A stretch of 64,000 nucleotides of DNA from Seison nebaliae (lineage: Eukaryota; Rotifera; Pararotatoria; Seisonacea; Seisonidae). The position numbers were made by a program, and so were the translations under genes. The notes below the pieces were generated by a model, which ran no database searches, was not told where the DNA came from, and saw only the letters and a list, made by a program, of their open reading frames with translations. This document shows positions 21,307-34,479 of the stretch, in pieces (the stretch's first letter is position 1; each line of letters starts with the position of its first letter). Location of the stretch: NCBI GenBank assembly GCA_023231475.1, contig JALJEE010002208.1:1-64000 (forward strand). The letters run 5' to 3'.

Positions 21307-24300
21307 ATGACTAATTGGAAGAATTTTTTCATTTTATTATTCATTATTACTCATAATGTTTCGTCTGATCTTGTGCCTTGCGGAGGGTCACAACCAACAC
21401 CTGCTGGTACGACTCCATGTTAATATTTCCGCTCTATTGTCCTATCTCTTTCAATTCCTCTTTAATCATCAGTGACGGACGGACCGAAATTTCCTGAAAG
21501 ATTTCGAGTCAGTTTCGATATAATAAGTGTTACCGATGACAGTGTTGTGGAGGGTTTGGAACATATCGACCTTTATTATGATAATGTGACAATGAAAGCC
21601 TCATACAAATATCGATCAGGCTTTGATAATATAAATTTTATTTATGATTTTAGAACTCAACAAGTTCTGGTGGTGGAAGGAGTATGTTAGTCCAATAATA
21701 GAACAATGGAATTATTCCGATAAATTGAACGATTTCTAGATGATAACAATTGTCGAGCATTTGCTTTAAGTTCAAAAATAGCTGATCGTGAATTATTTAT
21801 ACGTTTGAAAAATGCTACTGATGGATCGATAGTTTTGGATGATCCAGGAAATTTTTTCTTTTTCGATCCGAAAATATTCGTTAAATCTTTTTTAATTTCC
21901 ATTTCGTATAATCATTGACTGTTATAGACGTCATATATGATCGGTCAACCATATATGGTCCCCACATACCAATTCAGTGCTTGTTTAACAAACCTAGACA
22001 TTTTAGGTGACAGGAACGACAAATTAACCGTCGACTGGTATTGGTCGAATGAAAACCGTTTCGATTGAACTTCTTTATAAATAATTTCTCATTTTGTCAA
22101 AAAAAGTTTTAAACACATCGGCTGAAATCGATATCCAGAAATGGTTCCCGTTCCAAATGAACATCATGTCAAGTGATAAGAAGAAACAAAAGACGTTCAA
22201 ATTTTACGATTTTGTTCCGGGAAAAATTGAAGATATGCCAGTGGAAAGATATCCGGGAGAGATTGATCAATTGATATTCGAAGTACCTCCAGGTACTTAT
22301 TGTTATGATCGAGCGGCATTAATCGAACAACAGTTACCTGTCCTTCCAATTTCGTTCAAGTTCATAAGAGAAACTGTCAATTATTATACGGGCGAAGCGG
22401 AAGTTGGAAGTTTATGGTATGATCATCAGATAAAATTAGTGAGATATGACACAACTGCTAGTTTGGCATCATATCCTTATTTCGTAACGGATCCTTTGAC
22501 AATTATCGCTGATTACAATGCCGGTGTACAATATGCGATTAATCAGAATCGGAACAATTGTACCGTTCGTCCAATGGATGTCAGTGCACCAGCCCTCAAT
22601 ATACAGAAAGCGCGAGCTGAAGATAATTCTGGTTCTGCTTACATTATGTTTACTCCAGCTGAATTGTTAATGTTGTATAACGACGAACAACAATATCAAT
22701 TTGTAACGAAAGTTATAAAAAATTTCATGAATTTCATTTTGAAATAAGATCGAAATAAAACCAATTTATTTTTAGAGAAAAGAACGAGGATTGACAGTTA
22801 ATACATTTATGGGGAATCTGTCATTGTTTGTAGAACAATATAACAAAGAAGTACCAACGTTTGTTGAATGGTCATTTACATCAGTTTTCATTTGATTGAG
22901 AAAATATTTTTTTAAATTTAATTAGAATTCCGTTGCTATTTCGGATGAAGTTGGTGATGAATTTAACGTGCCAATAAAAATGCGCATGAACATTTTAGTT
23001 AATATATTTCTTATAAAATCCTAATACACATTTCGTCAGGACGGTGATTCGATATTTGACATTAATTTCATGGATTTTACTCGACAACAATTCAGTTTGA
23101 AAACATTCGATCTCTCTCAATGTACGAAGGAAGAGAATAAATTAAGATTTATTCTCATTGCCGAATTGTCGAGTTATGCACTCAATTTCGCTAATTTTGA
23201 TAATGTTGCTGAAATTACTCTCGCGTCATTGGCCTCCACATGTGAAATTTTACCAACACGATTCGAATATCCGAAAGTGATGACTGAAGATAATAAGTTG
23301 TATATCGCATCGGCAATCATGGAACCACCAGCCATCGAAAGTTAAAATTAAAAGCGAATGAATTTATTTCATTTATATTTTTAGATCGTTTTAATTTCGA
23401 TTTCGAAGGACAAATCGATTTGAATACCATTTCCGCAAATGCTAAAGTTGTCCGTGCGACATTGGCATCTTCATGTTTCAGTGTATGTCTAGCGGATAAT
23501 AGTTTAGCTTGTAAAGCTGTCTATTTCTGCAACGGCGTTTGTGTATTGAAAGTTGATCGAAATTTTGATGCGTATTTCTCTCAAGGCAACTTAAACAATA
23601 ACGCTCGAGCAACAAATATAACGAATTGTTTCCATTTCTCAAGTTCCATTTTATCTCTATAGAAATATCAACTTTAATTGTTTGTGATTACGACAGAGAA
23701 TTCGGATAACGATGATAAGATTGATATCGTCGACGCTTATATGGCAATGATTCGATTGAAGAATAGTATTTATAATGGACCTCTTCCCAGTATTCAGATC
23801 GGCGAGACAGATGTTAATAATTTTATGAAAAGGAAATATTAATTAGAGAAACATTAGACGATGAAAGTAGTAGATATTGTTGAATCGAATCTATTCACAG
23901 CCAGTTTCGCCGCTGCTGGTAATAGTTTGAAGAATTTTATTAAACGACCAAATTATGAAATGAGAAATGGAACGGAATTGAGAGAGGTGCCATTAGATGA
24001 ATGTGCGAGCGCTTGTGAATACGAAGAAACTTACGATTGTCGTTCATTCTCTTATTGCAAAGACACGAGAATATGCAAATTATCGGGACAATCAGCATTC
24101 GATATCATTTCACCAAATGATGGAAATATAAATTTGATTGTGGTTAAGCAGAATCCTCAAGCCGACTTATACTTACGTTACACATGACATTGATAATTAT
24201 GACTTATTAATCATTTCATTAATGTTTGTAGGTGATTATATTACTTATTTCGAACAATTGCCATTCAGTGAAGGTTTCCCCAAATCCGATTACAAATATA

Positions 24301-24978
24301 CGATGATGAAATCGGAGAAATTGTGCGCAAAGGATTGTCTAGAAAGTGAAGAGATCTCGTGTAAGAGTTTCATTTATTGTCCGATTTTGAAAGAATGTTT
24401 CAAATTGGAACGACATTATGATTACAATATTTCTCATCATATCTATGCTCCTGGCGATTGTGTCCAATATTCCAGTTAGAATATTTCTATTAATATTCAT
24501 TTGAAAAACGATATCTCACCTTTCAGAACGAACATTAGAAGATTTCGCACGCATCCCACAAAAGGCATTAGCTGTGAAAGAGAAAGAACAAATTTATGGA
24601 ACAACAGTAATCACATGTGCCAACTTATGTTCGAATGATGATGGTATTGTTTGTACATACTTCGAATTCGATCGCACAAACAAAAGCTGTCGACTCTTTA
24701 ATACGAAAGATGAGAATATTAACAGTCTCATTGTCAACAATGCAAATCGTGATATTTATCGTCGTACATATTATGCCCAAGCATACAGACGTCGTACTCG
24801 AATAACCGTAACTAAAACCGTCAAAGACCATAAGGCAATGGCTGGAATTGGAATTGGAATGCTCATCTTAGGAATCGCAATACCATGTATCGCTTACCTC
24901 GTCTTGCAGAAATTTGCTCCATCCTTCTTACAAGGCAATCAACCCGCTGGCATCATCAATCCAGCCCGTCAACTATGA
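21307..24978 (+). CDS. Secreted/membrane protein with LolA-like region, PAN/apple domains and C-terminal TM
   Basis: Thirteen exons keep one frame of 1018 aa: 21307-21406, 21473-21685, 21740-21879, 21928-22057, 22107-22711, 22776-22883, 22926-22997, 23040-23340, 23385-23642, 23697-23812, 23858-24176, 24232-24474 and 24527-24978. Introns are about 42-66 nt with GT..AG ends. The N-terminus is a signal peptide (WKNFFILLFIITHNVSS). The first two thirds are beta-rich, with a Cys-poor PKFPERFRV..YDFRTQQVLVVEG start, like the LolA-like arthropod proteins annotated in mites and spiders. The last third carries Cys patterns of PAN/apple modules at about residues 725-785 (CASACEY..CRSFSYC..CKL), 815-865 (CAKDCLES..CKSFIYC..CFK) and 890-935 (CANLCSN..CTYFEF..CRLF). 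A single TM helix (IGIGMLILGIAIPCIAYLVL) lies near the C-terminus. It is probably a type I membrane protein with an extracellular lipid- or ligand-binding role; the ligand is unknown. Confidence 0.75.
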
Positions 24979-27900
24979 AATGAAGATCAAGAAGAAAAAT
25001 AAAATGTTTGATGTGAAATCAAATTTTTGGTATAAGTAAAACTGATAGAAGAAATTTCAAAAATTTTAATATAAAATTTTTATTCTATTTTAACATTGGT
25101 ACTAGTTCTCTTTATTGAGTATTTACCTCATTCCATTCAATGGATGTAGTTCGGATGAAATAGAATGAGAATTAGATAGATTAAAAATGATGTTATTGAT
25201 TAATGAATAAGAAATAAACGGATTGTATTTGATATAAATTCCATATGGAAGAGATTTATGTGGGAGAAAGGAAAATTATTTTTGGAATGGAAAACACGGG
25301 AAATTCTTCTTCCAACACAAACGACATAAAGATAGTATAGTCGAGACTATGATAAGAATTCTTCTCCATAAAACAAAAAGAAAAAGGAATTGGTTGAGAG
25401 TTAGTTGTACGGTGGGAGTTGAGGGAAGAGGAATTGGTTGGAGTTAGCTAGAGAATATAGAGATTTACGTAAACTATCTTATTTTTTGATCAATATCTTC
25501 CGCGTAACATTTTTTTCCGTTGGCATTTCAGTTCATTTGTCAGAGAATATTGAAGGTATTTTCGTATGAAAAGAAAATTAATTGATTTATTTGGCATTCG
25601 CCTGCTGATGCCATTAAGTAAGTGAATAGTGATGAGAATGAAATAAGAAGATGTTGATGGAAGAAGAATTTCACTTGCATTCCCATTCACCATCATCATA
25701 ATTAGGAACTGACTCAATTTTTATCGATAATGTTAATCGATTTTTATTTTACCGGGAACTGCTCTCATAAATCATCTCGATTTTCGAATGACAATTGCAT
25801 ATATTTATATATCTTTTCCTCATCGTTTCCTCGGTTAGCCACATCGAATAAGTTTGAAGTTGATTGACAACGAATTTCTCTTCATCAAATTCTCTATGAT
25901 CGATATGAATTGATGAATGGTTGTGAGAAGTAAGTGATGGAATGAGCAATGAAGATCTAATAATTCTCTTATCTTATTCAACTCTATCTGCAAATTGTCA
26001 AAAATACTTTCAATTATTCTCTTCCAAATTTTTTTCAATTACCATTTCTTCAAGAGTCGATGAAAAGTAAAGAAGAGAAGGAAGAAGATACCTTCATGCC
26101 CAAAAAAGAAGAAGCAATTCACTTGTGATTGTAAAGTATTGTGCACTTGATAGCTCTTGCATCGTCTAATGATCAATTTGCATATTCATAGAATTAGAAC
26201 AATTGTTTCTTGAAGAAACTTTCTTCCAATGTCATCCAATGCCTTTTGGGGCGAATTGTTAATAATTTTTTTTATTTAAAATAATCAACTAGATCATTCC
26301 ATGAGGAAAGAAAAGTGAAAATAGGAATCTTTCCAAATTTTTGAAGTTTAATTGGTAAAATGAAAAAGAATCTCATTCCGAGATGGAAATCTCAAATATT
26401 TCTCAGAAGAATTCTTCCGGTTCATTATATGATTTTTCTTCAGAGAATACGACGAAATAATTTCTATCGTTTTTCATGTTCTTCACTATCCTGAATAATT
26501 TATTATGTTAATTATTGTTTCCGCCAAAATGAATGGGTTTCAAATCGATGATTATCTTCCGAAAAAATGATGATGATGATGATTATGATGATGTAATTAT
26601 GAGGTAATTTTTCATTATTGGTGACAGGAAGGATATCGGTACGGAAGATATATTCATCTAACAGTCAGATGTGAAATTTACATCCAACCATTAAATGAAA
26701 AACGACAATGGAATTGGAGAATAAATTCGTCATTCTCTCGAATGCAGAACAAACGTCGTCATTCTCATTCATTTGTACCTTCAACAAATTAACATTCACT
26801 TCTTAATTCGCTTGATAATCGTCTTCTTCTTCTCGTTCATTTCCAATGATGTTGTTGACGTAAAAAATGATATTTATGATGAAGAGAAATCGATTAGAGA
26901 ATGCCAATAAATTTATGCTCAATCGAAATATAATCAATCAATAGTTGTCGATTATCGATTATTTCATCTTCTAAACATTCTTCTTTCTGTTTCATTTTCC
27001 TTTCAAAAGAAATTCTCCTCCTCCCATTTTTCTGGAAGGAAAATTGAACTAATTACTTCTAATTTATCATTTAAGTCAGCTGACTGATGATAAGTTAATG
27101 GTCTGATAGAGAATGATGGTTTTCGTTTGACACATGAAATTTGTTCGATTTGCAAAAAAAGGAATTCGTGCAATTTCGATTAGATCATTCAGAAAATGAA
27201 GGAAGGAACATGTGCAGCAATAGAGGAGATTTGTAACATGAACAATTGGAAGGAACTTCTTTTTTGTTTAGTCATTTGTTCGGAATCGTTCACATGTTTC
27301 CATTTAGTAAGTCATGAAGCAATTCTTCTTCATATTGTTTTCTCATTCAACATATCGTCAACATATGTGAGAGAGAGGAAAGGTGAGGGATAAATGAAAC
27401 TGTTTCAACATCAAATTTCCAAAAATTTGAATTCTATACGAAAAATTTTCCTTTTATTTCCTTCATCTATTTCTCTTCATTCTCTTCTATTTCTTCCCGT
27501 TACACCATCGCACACAAATAAATATTATCATGAGACAGTTCAGAAACTTGACAATTCGACGATACAACCTATTGACGAATGAGACGATGACAATTTTTGA
27601 AAATAAATGATGAATCAATTGACATTGGAGACGTAGGAAAGATTGACGGCTCATTTTCTAAATTAAAACTTTTCTTTGTAATTTTATAGTTTTATAAATA
27701 GAATTTCATATGATGAACTTTTATTGTAAGTAATTTAATGGGAGAAATATTTGAAGTTTATACGGAATGTAAGTTTCAGATTGTAATGTAAATCGTAAAA
27801 AGAAAATAACAGAATGTAGAAGTAGCCGATTATTAATTGTTTGGGAGACTGAGAAATTGCTTCCACCTCTTCTCTCTAATTCGTGTTCCACTCCTTTCTT

Positions 27901-28066
27901 CTACCACACACACACTCACTAAACTGATTTGTGCGAAATGGAATTCACTCCATGTCCTACATGACAATGTGTATCGAGAATTTCCTTTCGTATCATCAAT
28001 CATTTGATTTCTAAAAATTTTATGGTAAATTAATGTTGCACTAACACTCGTCTCGCAGAGAATGTA
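24979..28066. other. Intergenic, no gene seen
   Basis: About 3.1 kb. It contains a GAT/GATGAT triplet stretch near 26568-26595 and T/A-rich simple sequence. Open frames at 25490-25717, 25749-26038 (minus), 27196-27393 and 27394-27582 show no family signature and no plausible splice continuation. The last few hundred bases are likely promoter, UTR or an unseen first exon of the FAK gene: an AG at 28058-28059 could be an acceptor. Confidence 0.5.
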
Positions 28067-31000
28067 ATGGTGAATAGAGAACTTCGTATCTTCTCACCTT
28101 TCGGCAATTACTTCAGTATCGAATGTGACGAGAATTCACTAGTTAAGGTTAGTGGCAATCGAATTTGAATGAAAGAAAATAAAATAATACATTTTAAGGA
28201 GATTCTCAAGAAGATTAGCAGTGAAATCGAAAAGAATACTTCATGGAAATTTTTTGCAATTCGATTTGTTGAACAACAAAAGAATAATCATATTACCAAT
28301 CATCAACAACAACAACCACAACAATATCGTCAAAATGATAATCGTAGAATTATCCATTGGTTTCATCCGTTATTGCCAATCTCTTATTATTCGGAGACAT
28401 TACAAATATTTTCTGAGAAGAAATTCATAATTTCTCATACGAATGATCAGAATGAAACAAAGCCAACGGAACAACAATTGGTAACAATCCAATCCAATCA
28501 ACAACAACGACAACAACAACAACAACAACCAATTCGTTCAACTATACCAATAATATCAAACAATATGGTCCCAGATAAAGAATATTTATGTAACAATTAT
28601 TCCAGGTTAGTAAATTTTGTGTAAGTGGAATTAAGGGAAAAAAACCATCGAAATTTAGATGAACGATATTATTTATGATAAGCGCTTATCATTAACCATT
28701 TAGTTCATTTCTTTTCCATAATTCTTCTTCCTCCCTTCCTTCAACGTTTAACTTTCCGTTTATTTGTCGATGAACAGATTGGAGATCCGGATACGATATC
28801 ATTTCGAGAATGTCGATGCATTCATTACACATTATCCACAAACGGCCAATTTCCTGTATCAGCAAGTCTATCAGGATTATATCAATCTTTATGCGATTCG
28901 AACATCGATCGATATGGCGTTATTTTTAGGCGCAATTCTATTAAAGAAACATTGTCGAAGTGTTTCACTTCATGTGTTCGATAAGAAATCAAATTGGCCT
29001 TTCCTCTGTCAATACTTCCCATTATCAGTCTTAACTTCTTATAAGGTTCGAATCATTCACTTCTTGTTCTCATAATTTTCTTCCTTTCATCTCTCCTCCA
29101 ATTTCTTTCACATTCACTTCTTTTTTAGCCGAGCAAAATGAAGAAATATTTTAAACGTCTATTCACTGAAACACCAACTAATGAGAAGATACCATCATTA
29201 AGAATCGAATCTCCAAGAAATAATCGAAATGAAAATTTGAAAAATTTGACAACGGTTACTTCCATGACGAATACGAATAAAACGAATAATAATAAAAATA
29301 ATAATAATACTAATAATATATTTAATGAGAATCAATTGATGTCCATGTTTTTGAAGCATGTGAAGAAAGTGTGGTTGTACGAGACGGCTTGTATCACTTG
29401 TTATTTTAATTTCGATTTAGTTCAAGTGAATGTTACCGTTAATTATGCGGAAGGATTGACCGTCAAAAAATCATCAAATGAAATATTGTTGAATGTTCTC
29501 TTATCACGAATTGTCTCACTGGAATGTATTGACGAAGAGACGGGGAATTTATATTCTTTAAAAGTCATCTGTTCAGTTCTCCCTTCCAAACTTCTCACAA
29601 ATCAAACGAATATCATCACTACCAACACCACCATCACCACCACCACCAACAATAACAACAGTAACAGCAATAATCATTACAGTAATGAAGAGAATGGTTT
29701 GAGTAATTTTTATCTTCTATTCACATCGAAATGTCAACGACTCAATTTCATCTCATTGATCGATGGTTATCTGTTATTCCTCAATAATACGGAAGAATCG
29801 ATTTGGAAGAAATTGAAAGAGAAATTCCATCAGAATTCCACTCTCCCACAAAACGAAAAGAAAAGTTTCATTCTTCAATTTCTATGTTTCATTCTCTTAT
29901 TTATCATTCTTTCCGTTCTTTAGAAGAATTCCGTTTTCAGAGAACGAAATCGATTGAAGGTTTCTTTTTAAAAGAATTTCATTGAATAATTTATATGTAT
30001 GATATTTGAAGATGAAGATATTCCAGAAATCGATGGTGAAGATGTTATTCTGAAGAAACATTTGAACGACGGTTTCTTTGGAACAGTCTATGAAGCAGTT
30101 TATAAAACGGCAGCTGGTCACCATTTACCGGTGGCAATCAAAACGCCGAAAGTCAACGACGATAATAATGACAAAGATTTTTATATTCAAGAATTGATGA
30201 ATGAAGCAAGTTTGATGTGAAATTTTCGATAATAAATTATTTCAATTTTATCTTTTTTCGAAATAGAAATGATGAATCGATTAAGTAATGAGAATATCGT
30301 TCAATTGATAGGGATATCGAAATCGAATAAATTTTATTTGATCATGGAATTGGCGAGTAATGGACCATTGAATCGTTATTTGCAGGAATGTTCTAAAAAT
30401 CATAATAGATTAACAAAAGAGAAATTGTTGAATTATTGTGAGGCAATTGGCGACGCTATTGAATATATTCATGAGAGGAAGATAATTCATCGAGACATCG
30501 CTTGTAGGAACGTTCTGATGATTGATGAGGAACGAGTCAAATTAAGTGATTTCGGTTTAGCTCGACAATTATCCACTCAAACTAATTCCGTCTTTCCAAA
30601 CAATTTGGGCGATTATGATATGTATGAGCAACATACGAGACAAAAAATACCGATCAAATGGATGGCACCAGAAAGTATCAATTTCCGTCAATTTTTCAAA
30701 TCTTCCGATATTTGGATGTTCGGAGTTTGTATGTGGGAGATATTCTCGTATGGTGTCAAACCATGGAGTAATCGATCGAATCGTGAAATATCTTCCATTT
30801 TGGAGGTAGGTGAACGACTCCTCCAACCAGACGATGTTCCTGACACGTTATATAATTTGATGAATAATTGTTGGTTTTATGATACGAAGAAACGACCGTC
30901 AATAGCGATTATTAATGAATGTTTGTATAAGATTAAATTGATAGTTCAATCATCGATAATTAATCCGTTATTCAATGATCATGACAATCAACTTTTGACG

Positions 31001-32146
31001 ATCGTTTCATCCGATCTTCTCACTTCCACCATCACTTCTACAATTACCACTTCAATTAACAATCAACAAACAACAACAACAACAACAACAACACCAACAA
31101 CAACAGCTATTGTAACTCCATCAGCAATTGTATCGAATAATAAAATGAATTCAATTGAGAATAATCATAATAATAGTAATAAGATGGATAATAATAGAAA
31201 TAAAGAGAAAATGAGGAATTTGGTGAAGAAAATTCTCTCGAATGACAATTCGGAACTATTCCAAAAGAAATCGATGAATAATGATGAAATGGAATTGAAG
31301 AAGAAGATTCAATTGAATAAACTCAACGATCAGAAACGTAGTGAGAGTAGTGACAGTTTCCAAATTCGACGATTCCTCCCACCATCCTCCAATAAAGAGA
31401 CGTCTTTCCGTCCAACACATCCAACAACCACATTCTCAAATCACATTCGCAAGTCACCATCGACACATACTCTATTCAGTTTATTCGCATTGAATTCAGT
31501 TAACACGTCGAATTTGGACGATGCGATTGTCGATGAAGAAATGAGACGAATCGACATCTTGAAAGAATTGGAGACAATTCTCGATCATGAATGTTTCCAA
31601 GTCATCACGTCACTGGACGACAATAAACAAATGAATGATATTACTAATGCCACTTCCTCCGTTTCGTTGATGGAGAAACAGATTATCGAATATAATACAC
31701 GTCTACAACAGATCGGGAAGAATCTCATCAAATCCATTTATCGAATGGAGAAGGAACGAACAATCGACAACGACGATAAACAATCGATGGACTACGCAAA
31801 AAAGATAAGAATGCAATTGAAAAGTCTCATAAATTGTTCGAAGAGAATAATGGAAATTATGGAAAGTCTCCAAGATATCAACCAGAAAGATCTTCTCCAA
31901 TACTCTTATCACAATCAACAATTCACGTCCGATGAGAATCAACAACGTCATTTTCACGATGAGAAAAAGTTTATTCGTCAACAACAATTCGATGTCATGT
32001 ACAATATTCTTGAAGAGAATGCCACTAATTTATTAGACGAATGTCGAAAGAATGAATCCATCTCACTTACCTCGTTAACTTTAGGAAAGAATGTCAAACT
32101 TCTTTACGAAACGATTGCTCGATATTCCACCTCATTAATCAAATGA
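28067..32146 (+). CDS. PTK2: Focal adhesion kinase (FERM - tyrosine kinase - FAT)
   Basis: Seven exons in phase (28067-28147, 28199-28605, 28778-29045, 29129-29864, 29924-29959, 30012-30209, 30267-32146) give about 1201 aa. FAK signals from integrins at adhesion sites. The FERM domain covers about 1-500, with FAK landmarks LEIRIRYHFENV and NFLYQQVYQDYINLYA. It carries Gln/Asn insertions in lobes 1 and 3. The kinase domain starts near 510: VAIK lysine near 551, IHRDIACRN catalytic loop near 649, DFG near 668, then the FAK-like KWMAPESINFRQFFKSSDIWMFG split over the activation segment and helix F. The C-terminal 200 residues are helical and match the FAT bundle (ILEENATNLLDECRK). Two oddities: the glycine loop reads NDGFFGTV instead of GxGxFG, and the FERM-kinase linker is very short and has no tyrosine, so the usual Y397-type autophosphorylation/SRC docking site appears absent. 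The start is the first ATG in the first recognisable exon; upstream exons cannot be excluded. Confidence 0.88.
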
Positions 32147-33001
32147 GATCGACATTGAAAATTTGCCAATTCTTTGATTCAAATCATTTTACAATTGTGA
32201 AGTGACCAAATATCCTGAAAAATTCTTTTTTCAAAAAAGTTTCACAGAACATTCTAAATTTAATTTTTCCTCAAAATGAACAAACTTTAACTTATCTCCA
32301 TTTGACTCTACTTTTCCATTAATTCATTTCAAAAGAAAAATTCAATGAAATTTAGAACAATCCTTAAAATTTCTATTGAGGAAAAATGAAATTTCATTTA
32401 AATTTCGTTTCCATACATACATTTCATTATTTATGAAATTTCGGTGTTAAAAAAATAATTAAAAAAAAATTTCAGTTTTGAGGCATAAACTAAAAAAGTT
32501 TCAGGTAAAAAAAAATAACTTAAAAATTTTCAGTTTAGAGAAAAAAACCTAAAAAGAATTATAGTTTTTAAAAATAAACAAAAAAAATTTGTAAATGTCG
32601 AACAAATGAAACTTTAAAACTTTCTATTTAAGAGCAAACAAAAATAAATTTCACTTTAAAAAAAGTTAGAGAAACAGTTATATTTTTTGGCGGAAACAAA
32701 AAACTATAAAATTTCAATATATATATATGAGTTCTAACCCATTTGTATCAAGAGAATGAAAGAATAAGCAGTTCTCTATTAATATAATTGAAGAGTATAA
32801 TTGGATTTGAGGAGGATTGTTTAGAGAATTTAATGAAATCGATAACTAATAATTTTAACAAAATGAATAATGAAAAGAGAAAGATTTGAGGAGAAGTATC
32901 AAAATTTTATTGAAATTATTCTCTCAATCACATTTCTATTAAAGGTAACGGAAATATCTCTTTGCTAATTCATCCAATTTCACATGTCATCTCATCATTT
33001 T
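32147..33001. other. Convergent 3' region with degenerate A/T-rich repeats
   Basis: About 850 bp between the stops of FAK and COX5B. From about 32440 to 32710 it consists of loosely repeated units of 'TTTCAGTTT' followed by A-runs, roughly every 50-60 nt, then a TATATATA run near 32720. No coding region seen. Likely 3' UTRs and slippage-prone DNA. Confidence 0.5.
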
Positions 33002-33612
33002 TCATGCAACTTGCTTCGTTTCTGCCGGTGCGGGAAGTTCATATTGATCCAATTCTTTCGGGAATTGATATTCCACCAATTTGAACCAATGTCCACATCG
33101 ACATCTTTGTGCCTCACCGTCATATATCCACATCCAAACTATCGTCGTTGCATCTTCTTCACCTGAAGAAAAAAAATAATTTGGAGAAGATTTCTAGAAA
33201 AGAATTCGAACAGACACATCCAATCAATCGTCGATCGAAGGTACTTGACACAATATTGGGATTGTCTTTCGTACTATTTTCAATTCGTTTCTTTCCTCCC
33301 ATATCATAAGGATCCTAAAAATGAATGGAGAATTATTTGGAAGAGATATGATAATTCTAACATCAATTCCAATTTTTTTCATTGCCATCTCAAATCGTTC
33401 GACACCAACCGCATGCTCCCATGGATCGGGTAAGGCTAAAAGTGGAATTCATATTCGTTGACAATAAACGAAATGAGGAAAAGATAACGAATGAATCCTT
33501 TTGGTTTAGCTGGTAGTTCAGATTTGGATGCGTATACTACTCCACAAGTATGGAGAGCGGATACGCGTTGTAAAGCCAATTGGCCGACTCGTTTACCACA
33601 GCTGCTCAACAT
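33002..33612 (-). CDS. COX5B: Cytochrome c oxidase subunit 5B, mitochondrial
   Basis: Four small exons read on the minus strand: 33612-33489, 33435-33362, 33314-33212 and 33162-33002. They total 462 nt and give 153 aa, near the usual precursor length. The subunit is the zinc-binding, matrix-facing peripheral part of complex IV. The N-terminus (MLSSCGKRVGQLALQRVSA) is a basic, amphipathic mitochondrial presequence. The mature part contains LPDPWEHAVGVERFEM, then DPYDMGGKKRI, then the zinc-site sequences IGCVCEED and GEAQRCRCGHWFKLV. The second Cys pair is CxC, as I recall for insect subunits, rather than the vertebrate CxxC. The third exon/intron boundary was chosen because a donor after GTC T restores GCVCEED; the other donors break the frame or drop a zinc ligand. 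It is divergent from GRP94. Confidence 0.9.
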
Positions 33613-33947
33613 GAGAACTAATGAAAAGTGTTTAATATATTTAAATCTAATAAATTTATTAGAAGAAGCAAACTGTTCGAACAGCCAAATATTTGTTTAG
33701 AAAAGTGATTGAATAATTGGAATTTTGATAAGATAAAAAATTCATAAAAATATTCAAAACTTTCGCTTTTATTCTCGTTCAAACATTGGGAATAGAATCA
33801 AATGAATTTTTCCAGAATTCATTAATGAGAAGAAATCATGGGTTGAAGAATAAAAACTTAACATTTGAAAAATTGTAAATTTGAAAAATTTTTGAAAAGA
33901 AAATTCTTCGTAAATTTATGTTGACGTTTTGGCTAGCATGAATTGTA

Positions 33948-33954
33948 TGACGTG
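33948..33954 (+). promoter_or_regulatory. TGACGTG motif, UPRE-like, distal copy
   Basis: Matches the core of the ATF6/XBP1 unfolded-protein-response element. About 220 bp upstream of the TATA box of GRP94, a classical UPR target. A 7-bp match alone is weak; position and target gene make it credible. Confidence 0.5.
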
Positions 33955-34126
33955 TAATTAGATGAATGAATTGGCGTTATAGTCGTCGCAGTGGAGTTTG
34001 ACGAGGGCGAGAGAGATGAGAAGGAGGCCGTTTAACTTTACACAATAATGTATACGTGTGCTTTGTCTAGTTGTCGAGAGGGGAAGACAGAAGAGAAAGA
34101 AAAAAAAGAATTTTCTATTTTAAAGA

Positions 34127-34133
34127 TGACGTG
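34127..34133 (+). promoter_or_regulatory. TGACGTG motif, UPRE-like, proximal copy
   Basis: Second copy in the same orientation, about 40 bp upstream of the TATA box, the usual distance for an upstream activator site of an ER chaperone gene. Confidence 0.6.
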
Positions 34134-34172
34134 TCAGTCATTTATTGAATAAGTCCATTTTCACTCTATGTC

Positions 34173-34182
34173 TATATATAAG
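34173..34182 (+). promoter_or_regulatory. TATA box of GRP94
   Basis: TATATATAAG, about 300 nt before the GRP94 start codon, implying transcription from roughly 34205. The long stretch to the ATG is leader sequence, perhaps with an intron. Confidence 0.6.
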
Positions 34183-34479
34183 TGGAAATAAGAAACTTAT
34201 TTTTTACATTCAAAAAAAATTTTTTTCTTTTTCATTTTTTTACTTTGCAAAATATTTCGATTGTTTCTTTTTCCATTTTGCACGATCGACTCGACTCCAC
34301 TCGATTTGAATTCGATTTGAATTCTATTTGAATCTCCAATCATCTCTCACTCAAAAAAAATTCTTAATCCAACTACCATTTCCCCTTAATTATTCTATTA
34401 TACCAGATACTTCTTTTTTTTGGTTTTTCCATTTGTCTTCTATTCTATAGTTTTTCCTGGGAACGGGCCTGATAAAACG

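Larger units (their letters stand above)
33613..34479. promoter_or_regulatory. Divergent promoter region between COX5B and GRP94
   Basis: 867 bp separate the start codons of the two divergent genes. The half near GRP94 holds two TGACGTG motifs, a TATA box and a T/C-rich leader. A short intron in the GRP94 5' UTR is possible (an AG at 34449-34450 before the start). The half near COX5B is A-rich and has no motif I can name. Confidence 0.6.

Noticed and set aside
29138-29985. FERM part of FAK ending in a hydrophobic tail (FLCFILLFIILSVL) as a membrane protein
   Set aside because: The hydrophobic tail is translated intron; a donor at 29865 and acceptor at 29923 keep the frame into the kinase.
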